A stretch of 22,145 nt of DNA from Silene noctiflora (taxonomy: Eukaryota; Streptophyta; Magnoliopsida; Caryophyllales; Caryophyllaceae), in the NCBI GenBank assembly GCA_009801015.1, contig VHZZ01000971.1:86750-108894 (forward strand), in the 5' to 3' direction. The position numbers and the translations under genes are program-made. Of this stretch, positions 1 to 11,640 are shown one piece after another. Within the stretch, counting starts at the first letter, position 1, and each line of letters starts with the position of its first letter. The notes under the pieces are model-generated. The model was not told the origin of the DNA. It ran no database searches and was given only the letters and a program-made list of their open reading frames with translations.

Positions 1-232
1 AGTCTTGCTGGGAGTCGGAGGGACGAGTTGCTACGAGTCACGACGGTTTAGTCTTTAGATGATAGTTCAATTAGTTGTACCTTTTCTTTTGCTATCTTGT
101 AATCACTTGTAAACTACTTTAATTGTTCTTTTATCGGCATTTGATTATTACTGGCCTCGGGAAACCGAGATGGTAACGCCCTTATCTATTGGGGAAGGTC
201 TTGTTAAGGCTCCTTGGTAGTTGGGGGTGTTA
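1..232 (+). mobile_element. 3' end of an LTR (copy A), cut by the window edge
   Basis: The right end reads GGGGGTGTTACA, the usual CA end of the LTRs in this window. The reverse complement of about 154-232 aligns closely with the start of the solo LTR at 20650: both begin TGTAACACCCCC, continue ACCAAGGA and GACCTTCCC, and then carry ACCATCTCGGTT and CCCGAG. This copy therefore runs in + orientation and its start lies left of the window. Whether it is a solo LTR or part of a full element cannot be seen. No coding sequence is present. Confidence 0.7.
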
Positions 233-874
233 CAACTCCCGCAAGTCATACAAAATGCCAAACACAAATCAACAACTGAGTAGGGAAACTCTACCTGGCT
301 AGCAATCACCACAGTAACAGCTCAGAGACGCTCTTCTACGAATCCACCTCCTATACCATTACACAACATGCACAATTACAATCCACCCTAAAAAACCCCC
401 AAATACCCCACAATACCCAATTAGGGTTTAAACATTGTTAACCAAAAGACATGAATTCAGTATGTAAATCTTACACATGAGACAAGGAACAAGATGACGT
501 AAACAACACCGGAAACCGACGACTAGAACTCCTGGATTTGCAAATAGCTCGAGAAAGGAAAAGCACGATCTCTCTTTTTGCTTTTGAAAGGTTTTGAGTG
601 AAAATATGATTTGTGATAATGGAGAAAACCGTCGGCCGTAATAATAACTGATCTCGCGTTATTAGCAAACCCTGACTAAACAGGCCCGTAAAACATACTT
701 ACTCGATCGAGTAAGCAGGCTACTCGATCGAGTGGCCCTTACTCGATCGAGTTCCTTGAGTACTCGATCGAGTACCAGATAGACAGACTCTGATTCCCAT
801 TTACATAAACTTACTTGACATAGTAAGTCCTACTCGGTCGAGTAACCAGAGGCAGAGAAAACCGTAGTATTACA
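233..874 (-). mobile_element. LTR fragment (copy B), minus orientation
   Basis: The right end is TATTACA at 868-874, which is TGTAATA on the minus strand, as at the starts of the LTRs ending at 15621 and 21923. The palindrome cluster lies 30-175 bp inside that end, as in those two copies. The stretch GAGTAGGGAAACTCTACCT near 277-295 corresponds to GAGTAGGATTAACCTACCT in the 3' LTR near 14981 and to a similar stretch near 21372. The left part of this LTR is missing and replaced by copy A. No polypurine tract follows at 875, so this looks like the outer end of a 5' LTR or a solo LTR. Confidence 0.6.
701..843. repeat. Palindrome cluster 1 (ACTCGATCGAGT), five copies
   Basis: Perfect ACTCGATCGAGT occurs at 701-712, 722-733, 741-752 and 762-773, and ACTCGGTCGAGT at 832-843. 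Spacing between starts is about 20 bp for the first four. The cluster sits in the U3 part of LTR copy B. Confidence 0.9.
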
Positions 875-1815
875 AACATTTCCAATATTCAGTTAAATAA
901 ATTAACGGGGCACCAAAAAAATGCAATAGGTAATCAAGTGACCCGGAAAAAAAAACAGTATTGAATAATTTAATTATAATTAGTGTTTGTAATTAACGTT
1001 GAATTGTGGCACATCTACACTTTTTCAACCCACTTTTATGCACAGATCAGATAAGATAAAAAAGGTAGAAGAAAATATTGAGAGTATTTTATACCTAATA
1101 TTAACAATATTTTTTTCCTTTTACATTATATTACCCAATACAAATGCACCCTTTTCTAATTTCAATCTCTTCAGCAAAAATAAGTAGATATATTAATGAG
1201 GCTTTCCTTGTTGACTAAGGCAAATAAACTAACTTATTTGTCAAAAATTTCACTTATATATTTTTCTATAACTTACTGAGCAGATTTGGTAGTTCAGAAA
1301 AGCTAAATGTTTTTATTTTATCTTCATTTAATTATCCCTTAATTTATAAGATTAGATATATATGGAATGTTATGTTGCTTTATGTCAGTTTATCAAATAT
1401 GAGCTAGTTTTTCAGGTAGTTTATCAAACATTTTTATAATTATCTTACTTATTAGTTCCTTTAGCTACATTTTTAGATTTCACTACCTTTAAAATTATAA
1501 GTAGTTTTTAAGGTTAGTTCCAACTTGAGTACTCGTTCCAACTTGTTTTTTAGCTAGTTTTACTAGATAGAGTCTACATTACTTTATATCTTAGCCAATG
1601 ATTATTTAATTTTTATTTTCCTTATATTCCCTTTAATTATTAGCAAAAGATGTTAATTTCTAATTTTTCTTCTTATTAATTAATTAGGATATACAATAAT
1701 GTATTACTCCGGGCATACCTAAAAATGTCATTTTTTTAACGTGTACCCTTAATGAATGGAATAATATACCAATAAGACAAACAATGATGAGATAAAAACT
1801 AATCTTTATTTAATA
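875..1815. other. AT-rich intergenic region, no gene seen
   Basis: This stretch is AT-rich with poly-A and poly-T runs and many stops in all frames. Short motifs of the type GTTTATCAAA recur near 1389 and 1421, possibly remnants of an old element. I see no coding exon, RNA gene or clear repeat boundary. Confidence 0.6.
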
Positions 1816-1917
1816 CTCCCTACTATTCAACGGATTCTATACGTTCATAAAATACTTCTTACAAAAGAAGAAAAAAGCAAAAAAAAAATAAAAAAAAAAA
1901 TGTTGAATGAAAGGGAG
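1816..1917. mobile_element. Stowaway-type MITE
   Basis: The left end CTCCCTACTATTCAACG and the reverse complement of the right end, CTCCCTTTCATTCAACA, match at 13 of 17 positions. Both ends are flanked by TA (1814-1815 and 1918-1919), the Tc1/mariner target duplication. The element is 102 bp and non-coding, with an A-rich centre. Stowaway elements typically begin CTCCCT in many plants. It ends about 155 bp before the OPT start codon, so it lies in the promoter region of that gene. Confidence 0.7.
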
Positions 1918-2006
1918 TATTTTCATATTTTGTTTTGAAAAAAGAATCTAAAACTAAAAAGGGTCCATCGTATTATTATACAGAGTATAAACTAATAGTG
2001 TATACT

Positions 2007-2014
2007 TATATATC
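2007..2014 (+). promoter_or_regulatory. Putative TATA box of the OPT gene
   Basis: The stretch TTATATAT lies about 60 bp upstream of the ATG at 2074. A TATA box here would place transcription start near 2035-2045 and give a short 5' leader of about 30 nt. This rests on position and sequence only. The surrounding DNA is AT-rich, so chance matches are easy. Confidence 0.4.
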
Positions 2015-2073
2015 ATTAGGGAAGAGTAGTTAGTTGTAAGACAACTCCACGTAGTTTGGGCAGAGAGTCAGAG

Positions 2074-5000
2074 ATGGAAGATTCATTCGATCAAGATCCA
2101 CATGTCCCTTTGTGTAGCTTCTCTCAAACCTTTTGACTTTATTGTTCCTCTTCTAATCTTTTGTTATCTCATGTTACATTTTTCACACATTTGTTTTTGG
2201 CAGTACAAAAGGAAGACAAGTTAGAAGATTCCAGAATCAAGGAGGAAGATGAAGGAATTGGTTCGTCCTCAAAGTACAATGAATACGGAGTGGAAGCGGA
2301 GGAGAACTCACCGATAAAGCAAGTGGCGATGACAGTGCCCACGACTGATGATCCGGAGCTGCCGGTGCTGACAGTGAGAATGTGGGTGTTGGGGACATTG
2401 TCCTGCGTAGTGCTGTCCTTCTTGAACCAGTTCTTCTGGTATAGAACAGAGCCACTTTCCATCACGGCCATCTCGGCCCAAGTTGCAGTGGTCCCCCTGG
2501 GGCAGTGGATGGCAGCCAAGCTGCCTCGCCGTAACCTCTTCGAGGGGACCAGATGGGAGTTCTCGTTGAACCCGGGTCCATTCAATGTGAAGGAGCATGT
2601 GCTTATAACAATATTTGCTAATGCTGGGGCGGGTACAGTTTACGCCATCCATGTTGTAACGGTTGTTAAGATATTTTATAAGAAGCATATGACTTTTTTT
2701 GTCTCCTTACTTGTCATCCTAACCACCCAGGTAGGTACCTAATCCATCTAACTAAACTAATAGAGTAATTCTTTTGTAATTAATTAAATTAGTTGTTAGT
2801 TAGTTGAGATCAGATTAATGAAGCTAGGGAATGAATGATTGAATGGTAGGTGTTGGGGTTCGGATGGGCGGGCGTATTCCGAAGATACTTGGTGGAACCA
2901 GCTGAAATGTGGTGGCCGTCTAATCTTGTCCAAGTCTCCTTGTTCAGGTACTTATTTCATAGACAATGTGACCTAAGACGTAGCTGTCATTACCAGTAAT
3001 TGACAACTTCATTTGTTGTATGCTCAAGTGGAGTATCAACTTCCACGTCCACGTCTTCTCATGCTCTCCATTTCTTCCATTTAATACCAGTATTTAACAA
3101 AACTACATTGTCAATCATTTAGATTACCAACATCCATACGCCTGTTTCTACCATCCTCACCACAACTATTTGATGCCTAATCTCTCACTCAATCAATTTT
3201 AATTTGGAAGTATTCTAGTTAGTAATTGCGTAGTGGTCCACGCTTCTGTGTACCGTGTACGTCATCATCACATTTTTTTCTTGATATTATTAGTCATCAC
3301 CGGTCGGTCCTACTTAAACGGCACCGTCAGACTCGGACTGACTGTTAAATAGACACTCACTAGGTTTATTACCGTCTGTTAACTTTGTAATCATCAACTA
3401 CATTGTGTTATGGATTATAAATTTGATAGTGGAACAGGGCTTTACATGAGAAGGATGAACGGCCCAAAGGCGGGCTTACGCGCGCCCAATTTTTCCTGGT
3501 GGCCTTCATTTGCAGCTTTGCCTACTACATATTTCCGGGCTATCTCTTCCAAATGTTGACTTCCCTTTCTTGGATCTGTTGGGGTTTTCCAAGATCAGTT
3601 ATAGCTCAACAGCTGGGATCTGGTTTACATGGGCTCGGAATAGCTGCTTTTGGGTTCGACTGGTCTACTATCTCAGCATATCTCGGAAGCCCGCTTGCAA
3701 GCCCGTGGTTCGCAACTGCTAATGTAGCTGTTGGTTTTGCTCTTGTCATGTATGTGCTCACCCCTATATTCTATTGGTTCAACGTCTACAAAGCCAAGAC
3801 CTTCCCCATATTTTCACAAAAGTTGTTCACTTCAGCCGGTTCCATTTACAATATCACAGCAATTGTGGATTCCAATTTCCATATCAATGAGGAGGCTTAT
3901 GAGAAACAAGGTCATCTTTATCTGAGCACCTTTTTTGCCATGACTTATGGTGTTGGTTTTGCTGCACTAAGTGCCATGATCGTCCACGTAGCGTTGTTTC
4001 ACGGCAGGTGAAGCATATACTTCTCGTCTAATATATAATGTTTGAGCAGTTTTGGAATATAACCTCACAAACACAAATGACAGGGAAATATGGGAGCAGA
4101 GCAAAGCAAGTTTCAAAGATAAGAAGATGGACATACATACCAAGCTTATGAGAAGGTACAGGGAAGTCCCTGAATGGTGGTTTTGGGTCATCCTAGTCGT
4201 AAATATAGGACTCACCATCTTTGCGTGTGAGTATTACAAAGAGCAGCTTCAGCTACCATGGTGGGGTGTTCTGCTTGCTTGTGCCATCGCATTCGTCTTT
4301 ACGCTTCCAATTGGTATTATAACAGCCATTACAAATCAGGTACGTGATATTTCAAAACTTGTATTATTTAGTGTGCATTCAAAACATGCCAATAACTGAT
4401 GAACCATTGTGAACACTAACACCCGTGCAGTCACCTGGTTTGAACATCATAACTGAGTACATAATTGGATACATCTACCCGGGATATCCAGTAGCAAACA
4501 TGTGTTTCAAGGTGTACGGATACATCAGTATGACGCAAGCTGTTACCTTCTTGCAAGATTTCAAGCTCGGCCATTATATGAAAATTCCGCCTAGAACTAT
4601 GTTCATGGCTCAAGTAAGTAATAGTTCTGACTGACTCTATAGTCATATATACCGAAGAAGAGAAACACGCTCATCTACGTTAAAGTTCATTTCAATCAAA
4701 CCTGCAGGTAGTGGGTACTCTTATATCAAGCTTGGTCTATCTAGGGACAGCATGGTGGCTAATGGAAACAATTCCAGACATATGTGAACAGACAGCCTCA
4801 AACAGTGTGTGGACATGCCCAAGTGACACAGTGTTTTACGATGCTTCAGTGATTTGGGGTCTGATAGGACCTCGAAGGATCTTCGGAGATGGAGGGGTCT
4901 ATGGGGCAGTGAACTGGTTTTTCTTAGGAGGAGCCATTGCTCCCGTGCTAGTTTGGTTAGCAACAAAGGCATTTCCAAACCAAGAGTGGATTAGACTGAT

Positions 5001-5322
5001 AAACATGCCCGTGTTAATAGGGGCGACAGGGATGATGCCACCAGCAACTGCAGTGAATTATAGTACTTGGATACTGGTGGGGTTTCTATCGGGGTATGTA
5101 GCATTTAGATATGCTCCAGAATGGTGGGAGCGCCATAACTATTTGCTATCAGGTGCGCTTGATGCGGGGTTAGCGTTCATGGGAGTAGCACTATACTTGT
5201 GCTTGGGTTTGGAGAATGTTAGCCTGAGTTGGTGGGGGAATGAGCTTGATGGATGTCCATATGCATCTTGCCCAACTCAGAAGGGCGTCTTCGTCCAGGG
5301 TTGTCCCGTTGTCTACTCCTAG
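2074..5322 (+). CDS. Oligopeptide transporter, OPT family (OPT1/OPT5-like), 7 exons
   Basis: Exons: 2074-2113, 2204-2730, 2850-2947, 3438-4007, 4084-4339, 4431-4613, 4708-5322. All introns are GT-AG (76-490 nt) and all phases agree, giving 762 codons plus TAG, close to the usual size of plant OPTs. The protein has a hydrophilic N-terminus followed by many membrane segments. Family signatures are the NPG motif in [12 protein letters not shown] (residues 136-138) and the KIPPR motif (548-552). The C-terminus carries the family's Cys-rich pattern CPYASCPT ... GCPV. OPT proteins import small peptides or metal chelates with protons across the plasma or internal membranes. The overall sequence resembles Arabidopsis OPT1 and OPT5 most closely from memory, but substrate cannot be read from sequence. 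The weakest part is exon 1 (40 nt, [13 protein letters not shown]), chosen because it supplies an ATG and a phase-correct GT donor. The frame is closed upstream of exon 2 with no ATG, so otherwise translation would start inside exon 2. The gene is intact and convergent with the MFS gene downstream. Confidence 0.93.
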
Positions 5323-6102
5323 TTCTTCCTTGTACTTTTATATGCACTCAGATTTCCTATGTACTATGTTTGTACATTATCATTGCATTAATCTCACTCA
5401 ACTCTGTAATAAGACTCCAGAGAGAGTGTGTTTGAATTAATTAAGTCAAGATGATAAGATCCATGGTTACTTTCGCACCAAAAAAAATGAAAACAAAAAT
5501 GCTTGCAACAGGAAAGAGCAAGTACCATGCTAATGGGGGATGAGGCAAACGAGGATGGATCATCTCCATTACCTTCCATTTCCTCTTATACATCAATATA
5601 AAATCATTATTCTCTCTCCACCTCATCAAAACACTTCACCGTTAAATCGTCTCGGAACAAAATAGAAAGGAATATTGTTAACACATAGATCGCAGGTTTC
5701 TCAACATTGTTAAATTTCACACATATAATCATTTTGTCGATGAACAAAAATCTGATACAGGTAGGTACCTTTAAGCGGACTCTTGATAAATAAATAATAC
5801 CAAAAAAATGGAATAAGCAATATCTTGAAACATCTACCTAATAATCTAAAATGGGACGAGAACTTGATTCCAATGTACTCTCAACAAGGAGACACTTTTT
5901 CCTAAACACCATCTGTCCCTTTGCAATTGCAGAATTCGCCGACAATGTCAGGGGAAAATGCATTCTTCTACTTAGATACTGAAGCTTGCATTATCAACGC
6001 CAACGAACTGCGACGATCCCTCGTAGCTTTCTTTGAAGAATCACTGAGTTTTCTTATTTCTTGATAAAAAAAATAGTTTGCCATAAAATGTGCCTCGTCA
6101 TA
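5323..6102. other. Convergent intergenic region (3' UTRs of both genes)
   Basis: The OPT gene ends at 5322 and the minus-strand MFS gene ends at 6103, so this 780-bp gap must hold both 3' ends. No strong AATAAA signal was noticed for either gene, which is common in plants. No coding exon is supported. Confidence 0.6.
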
Positions 6103-8691
6103 TTATGCATTTAGCGGCTCTGCTTCAGGATCTCTTTCTTTCATTGCTGTCCATTCCTGTGGTTCTGCAGTGAAAAAAGCATTATAAAACCATTACCCTA
6201 TTGCCTCTACGGGGTCTGCCTGTTGGGTGTAAGGCTCAGATGTACACAACTCGAACCTCTGTTGAAAACGCGGGTTTTTATTTATAATGAAAATTGAATT
6301 GAAAGCAGCATGGACTTACTGTTGCTTCACAATATAAGAAGCGCGGACAGTTTGATCAGCCATTTTGATTTACTCATAATATTCCAAAGCCAAACAATTG
6401 TGAGTAATATGAAAGTTAACTTAATCAAACCACTCCAAAGTGACACCAAGAAACACCATCATACCACCGAGCATAACAATGCCCTTATCATTCTCAGTTA
6501 TAGCAACAAAAATATGGAGTAAATAATTAAACTCTCTCAACATAACACCAAAACTCACTTGGTCTTTGGCTTTCAGCAAGGACCAAAAGCCGCCTCTGTA
6601 AAATTGATGCCAAAAAGAGGAAAAGCGAGCACATGCCAAACATGACCGTTATAGGGAACGCCTCAACCTGAAGAGAACAAGATGTCAAACTTTTAAAGCT
6701 ATGACTTCCGCAAAGTATTACAAGAGTAGATAGATAGTTAGCAGTTTGATTATAAGAACTTTATGAAAGCCAAATAAGGATCAACGGCTCTACTTACATT
6801 GTAAAGCACAATGCACACAAAGATGTTTAGAGGTATGCGGAAGAAGTTCATGATCGTACTTCTTGCTTCCTCAGGGATGTACTGGGACCTCATTTTCATG
6901 ATAGAAGGCCAGAAAATCCCCACACAGGACTCAAAAACACAGAAACCGAGGAGCTGAATACAACCGGCAAAGGTGATACTTCCACCTTTCACTCCAGCAG
7001 GTGCTACGAGAAACTGAATCATAAAATCAAACATATTAGAAGCAGGAGTTAGTTAATGTGTCACTTTTTAATTAAGATAATTATAAGGCATTCTACGCAA
7101 ACAAGAGATATGAACAAAAAAAATAAACATACACTAGTTACTATTGGTAGTGTGAGAGAGGCAGCAGAGATGGTAAACACAATCTGCATGTAGCTCTCTG
7201 TCTTGGCAGATCGGGCCATCAATCTTGAAGCAAAAGAGCTTCCTAACATAGATGACAGCATGAATGTTGCGAAGATAAAGCCATGAGGAATTTCTTCATC
7301 ATTTGGGCTCAAAGCCGGGGTCCAAAGAAACACAAATGTATACATGGAACCTTCAAACAAGGACTGTATGGCACCCAGCAAAGCAATCTTCTCATCTGTA
7401 ACGACAAAAGTGGAAATATCAGTCAGGGTTCCTGGAGATTAAATAGCATTCTTTTTCCCTGACTTTGGAGGGGTTGGCAAAAACAATATACAGATAAAGA
7501 ATAGGAGCTGGAAAGTGAGTAAGGCTGCTTCCTAGTTCCTAATGACCAATTTATAAAAATTCGATCAACCAAAGATACTTCCTAATTACCAGTTTATTGA
7601 GCCATTTGCTATATTCCACCATATGCCAAAGCCAAAACATGGTGAACTATAAGTAGATAACACACAACAAGCAACAATCCAGAATCCGTAGTTAACATGT
7701 AGAGATGCTCGGATCATTAAAGAACACACGATTTCAGGTACATTGAAGATTTTAATAATGCAATAACGTAAAGAATGAATGATGTACGTCAGAAATGGGA
7801 AGGAAAACCATATAAGTAGATAACACATCCATCGCAAATGTAATAGGATGGGCATCAAAAAATAAGGTGAATTTCACGAATTAGAAATGAGAGATTCTAA
7901 GTGAGAACAATATAATACTCCTTGTAAGTAGTACAAGGTAGAAGTTTACCAGAAGCAATAGCAACAGCGGCACCCCTGAACTGTGTGAGTAAGTCTTTGC
8001 TTTCAGAAGGATCACCAAAGTTTTCAGGCCAGGAAGATATTATAACTATCATACCAATAGCAAGGAAACAAGATGCAGCATCGAAAGGGGCAACAGGGCC
8101 AAATCCAAAGGTATCAACGAGCAGATTTCCTAGTAAACCGGCCAAAATGGCAACGAGACCATTGCCAAGGAAAATGGCCTTAGAGAAGGTGAGAGAAAGC
8201 CACTGCTGCTCAAAGCCTCTCTTGTTGTGCTCGGCGACAAGCCAAGACTCGAAGGCAGAAAACAAAAGGGAAGTGGCAATGCCTCCCAAAATACGACCAA
8301 CCATAAGAATACGGTACTGTGGAGAGTGCTTGGTAACACAGCTGAGTATATAAGTAATACAATAGGTAACGCAAGCCCTCTTACGTCCCCTGGAAGAAAA
8401 AGAGGTAGAAATTAGGAAAGTGGAAATGCAGATGCATCAATCAAGGAAGGAATAAGATTTCAGAAGAGGGAAGTCGGTACGTTTTATCAGCAAGGGAACC
8501 AACAATAGTGCCAAAGAGCATGGAGGATCCGAAACCGGCGATAAAGAGCTGTCCAATATCACCTTTGGAAAAACCATAGGTTGTATAGAGATAGTATACA
8601 TATGGGCCTTGTAGCCAATCGCCAGCTGTTGGGGGAATTCATACATACCATTACAATTATTATAGGAATACGAAAAGGAATATAAAGATTG

Positions 8692-8725
<34 letters not shown>

Positions 8726-8932
8726 TGTAAAATGTATAATGAATTAATAAGAAATGGAGATCTGAAAAGTAAAAGACGTACCCATCATGAGAGAGTAGAC
8801 GAGGAGGTAATTGTTCTTAAAGGAAGAGAAGGCGGAAGAAGTAGTGATGCGATCTTTACTGTTTTTGCTGAACTCGAGGGCAGCCACCACCGCAGCCAAT
8901 CCACCGAACACCAACATGTAGAACATCTCCAT
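6103..8932 (-). CDS. Major facilitator superfamily (MFS_5) transporter, molybdate-anion transporter-like, 7 exons
   Basis: Exons on the minus strand: 8932-8782, 8625-8481, 8389-7950, 7395-7133, 7013-6798, 6667-6559, 6164-6103. Every intron is GT-AG (91-554 nt) and all phases join, giving 461 codons plus TAA. The protein begins MEMFYMLVFGG with a membrane segment at once. It carries the MFS loop 2-3 motif as GSLADKTGRKR (residues 93-103), then MVGRILGGIATSLLF and SAFESW. The C-terminus is a short acidic tail ending EAEPLNA. Length and order fit the conserved plant family related to animal MFSD5 and Chlamydomonas MOT2. MOT2 is reported to take up molybdate, and that role is only inferred here. 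The last exon is only 62 nt: the frame also stays open past the exon 6 donor to a TAA, but splicing restores the family-like tail. Intron 1 carries a (CAT)10 microsatellite. A (TTG)n run lies just upstream of the ATG in the leader. The gene is intact. Confidence 0.92.
8692..8721. repeat. (CAT)10 microsatellite in intron 1 of the MFS gene
   Basis: Ten uninterrupted CAT triplets lie wholly within intron 1 (8626-8781), about 65 bp upstream of the exon 2 acceptor when read in gene orientation. It does not touch the splice sites. Confidence 0.95.
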
Positions 8933-9039
8933 TCTTCTTTGATCTTTTTTTGTTGTTGTTGTTGTGAGATTGGAAAATAAATGAATGAAAGAAAGAGAGA
9001 ATGAAAAAGTAGAAATGTGGATCTGAGAGTGAGAATGGG

Positions 9040-9046
9040 ATTTATA
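9040..9046 (-). promoter_or_regulatory. Putative TATA box of the MFS gene
   Basis: The minus strand reads TATAAAT here, about 110 nt upstream of the ATG at 8932. A start site about 30 nt further on would give an 80-nt leader rich in CT repeats (GA-rich on the + strand), typical of plant leaders. Confidence 0.5.
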
Positions 9047-9119
9047 TGATCATCTAAATATAGTAGTAGGAGTACTCCGTAGACACTAAGCAGTAAGCAC
9101 TCACCCAACCGACACTGTG

Positions 9120-10345
9120 GTCTGTCACGCTGCCAGAGATTTTACAATACACTCCCTCACTCACTCACTCACATACTTAGATTAGTAGATTTCTGGATTT
9201 AGGATTGGATTCTACTCCACGTACCACATACCTTTCTCTATTATTTTATTCTTAGAATGGCCGTATCCGTCTTAAATAAAACCGATTAAATTAGATATAT
9301 TCTACTGAGTAATTTTTATATATATAGCACAAACCTTGTCTTCCTTCTTTTGTTTCATCTTTTATACTTAAAAACCTAATTTTACATTTCACATTTAGTT
9401 TACAAAGAATATTGTTGTTTTTAACAAAAAATTGGTTTTTAAGCATATTAATGTAGGCAAATTCTCATTTAAGACGGGTATATTCGTTTTAAGGGTCTTA
9501 AACTTAAGACGGATCAAATATACTCACGTGGGAGGCATAAAATAAAAGTAGAATATTTGGGGAAAAAGTGAGATATTTGTTATATATGCACGATATTAAA
9601 TCCATTTTAAACTTAAGACGAAAATTATTTAATTAGCGTATTTGTCAGCTGTAAATCTAGAGGAGTGGAGCCCATGTCGCATGTTTTGTGGACCCGTCTT
9701 CATTCTTCACTAGTTTTTTTTTTTTCTTGCTTTCACACATTGCTTTATTTATCCCATCTCTTGTGCAAACATTAAGGGTCCTCCAGACCTCCTCCACCAG
9801 TCCAGCCCAATTTATTATTAGTTGTACTAATCGCAATTTCCTTCTGTCCTTATTATGGAGCTTGCTCCCCTCACTTATATGTCGGCAGGATTCTAATAAA
9901 TCAAATGCTTATAACTAACGCCTTAATGAATGTTTATCAGAGGGATTAGGTCCGTATGACAAGAGTCTTTATTGGAAGAGCACTCGTACCCAATCGCAGG
10001 ACTTATGTTACTCGATCGGCATTACGACTTGGTCTGTATACAGGGCTGTCCAATGGATTTGCGGGGCCTTGTTCTAAAATACGAAATTGAGGCACCATAT
10101 ATTATAAACAGTTAGGCTCTCTTAAGACGGTAATATCTCTTAAATGCAATAATACGTCTTGGGTAAGAATGTTTTAAATTAAAACTTCTTACAAACCCTC
10201 CTTTTATTTTTGTCTATTTAAATCGGCATGAGTGTCTTTTTAACTTTAAACGGTCTCCCAAAAGTTTGTTATTTTAAACAAAACATTTGTTATTCACGTA
10301 TCAAATTACATATAAAATGTTTAGTTTATTTAACTAATATTTTAA
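9120..10345. other. Gene-free region with TTAAGACGG-type repeat remnants
   Basis: A short (TCAC)n run lies at about 9155-9172. Variants of TTAAGACGG recur near 9268, 9472, 9509, 9613, 10122 and 10160. Such stretches look like worn copies of a dispersed element, but I could not define its ends. The open frames here are short and show no family features. Confidence 0.45.
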
Positions 10346-11130
10346 AGGGTTTTTTTTGTCAAACACAACCTTTAAAAAAAAAAGAAAAATTTCAAACACC
10401 ACCTTTAAAAAAAAAAGTTTGTCAAACACAACCTTTAATAAATTTTTTTTTGTCAAACACGACTTTTTGGCCGAAGGATTCAGCATTTTGGCAAGAGTTT
10501 GAACATTTGCAATAGGGTGACTTTCAATCGATGTTTCAAAGGTGGCCTTATGTGGGGTAGATTGGTGTGTAAAGTAAGGCTGGTCATAGAGGGTTGATGT
10601 AAGTCAAAGTAGGATTTTTTCGTTGGTCAATTCACTCCCTTCGAACCACCACTCGCAACCAACGACCACCACAAACAACACAACTACGACATACCTTGCA
10701 CTCCCCTCAACCTCCATACCAAATTTCAGACCAAACAACACATCATAACCTCATTAAAAGACCCACGAAAATCCTTCAGCCACCCACTGTAAACCCAGAC
10801 TTACAGCCCTTTCTCTAATCAACCTTACTTTACGCACCAATCGACCCCACATAAGGACACCTTTGGCCACCGTCTTAACAACCCCTGAAAAGTCTGTACT
10901 CCCACCTTTCCAACGAGTTCAAGAACACCTCAAACCGACCTCATTTGCTATCTCAAATATAGACTAAAAGTCACCCCATTACAAGTAGTCAGAAAGTTGT
11001 CGGAATCCAGTCAAAAAGTCGTGTTTGAAAAAAAAAAAAATTATTAAAGGTTGTGTTTGACAAACTTTTTTTTAAAGACGGTAATTGGAATTTTTGTTTT
11101 TTTAAATGTTGTGTTTGACAAAAAAACCCT
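10346..11130. mobile_element. Non-coding DNA transposon with long terminal inverted repeats
   Basis: The left end begins AGGGTTTTTTTTGTCAAACA and the reverse complement of the right end begins AGGGTTTTTTTGTCAAACA. Similarity continues inward for over 250 bp: the left arm GGTGGCCTTATGTGGGGTAG near 10541 is matched inverted by CCCCACATAAGGACACCTTT near 10845. The element is 785 bp, and ATTTTAA occurs on both sides (10339-10345 and 11131-11137), a possible but low-complexity duplication. Each arm carries several tandem units of GTCAAACACAACCTTT plus A-runs. There is no transposase, so this is MITE-like or Mutator-like and non-autonomous. An ORF across the left arm is low-complexity and not a gene. 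Confidence 0.75.
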
Positions 11131-11411
11131 ATTTTAAACAAAACATACATTTGAATTCAATTTTTTTACCACTAGAATTCACTTTATTTAGTTTGTATTC
11201 AAACAAGTAAAAGTAAGTTGCATGTTGAGGGCTAACAAACTAAAACTTCAGAGTAATTGAAATAAGATCAAATGCATTATTAATAATGGGGTGCGCTGAC
11301 ATTGTAAATATTTTTTTTAAAAAAATAAATAAATAAGAATGAAAATGCCGAGTAAGATTTGAACGCCCTTCGTCATTGAGAAGAAGTAAGGCCCTGTTCT
11401 TTTGAACTGAA

Positions 11412-11635
11412 ACGGATCTGATCTGAACTTAACTTAACTTATAGGAACTAATCTGAACTGAACTTATAGGATCTGAACTGAACTTATTGGATCTGAATTG
11501 AACTGAATTTATAGGATATGAACTGAACTAAACTTATAGGATCTGAACTGAACTTATTGGATCTGAACCGAACTGAACTTATAAGATCTGAACTTAACTG
11601 AACTTATAGGATCTGAACTGAACTTACAGGAACCG
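11412..11635. repeat. Minisatellite array 1, unit about GGATCTGAACTGAACTTATA
   Basis: About ten units of roughly 20 bp occur, some lengthened by an extra GAACT, with point variants such as TTATTGG and TTATAAG. Reading is in the same direction as array 2. Confidence 0.9.
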
Positions 11636-11640
11636 TTAAA

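Noticed and set aside
2169..2688. Minus-strand open frames of 72-138 codons opposite OPT exon 2
   Set aside because: They lie antisense to a well-supported exon with conserved OPT motifs and show no features of their own.
6540..6640. Open reading past the exon 6 donor of the MFS gene giving an alternative C-terminus
   Set aside because: The GTGAGT donor and a phase-correct last exon (6164-6103) give a tail like that of the family; the read-through is kept only as a possible intron-retention form.
7985..8415. Plus-strand open frames opposite MFS exon 3
   Set aside because: They are antisense shadows of a conserved exon whose minus-strand reading is the MFS protein.
9940..10090. Stretch with words recalling ribosomal RNA (GGATTAGGTCCG and similar)
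   Set aside because: It is too short, and no conserved rRNA segment could be followed for any length.
10228..10515. 95-codon open frame with repeated CQTQPL-like words
   Set aside because: The words come from the tandem CAAACACAACC units in the arm of the long-TIR element, so it is not a gene.
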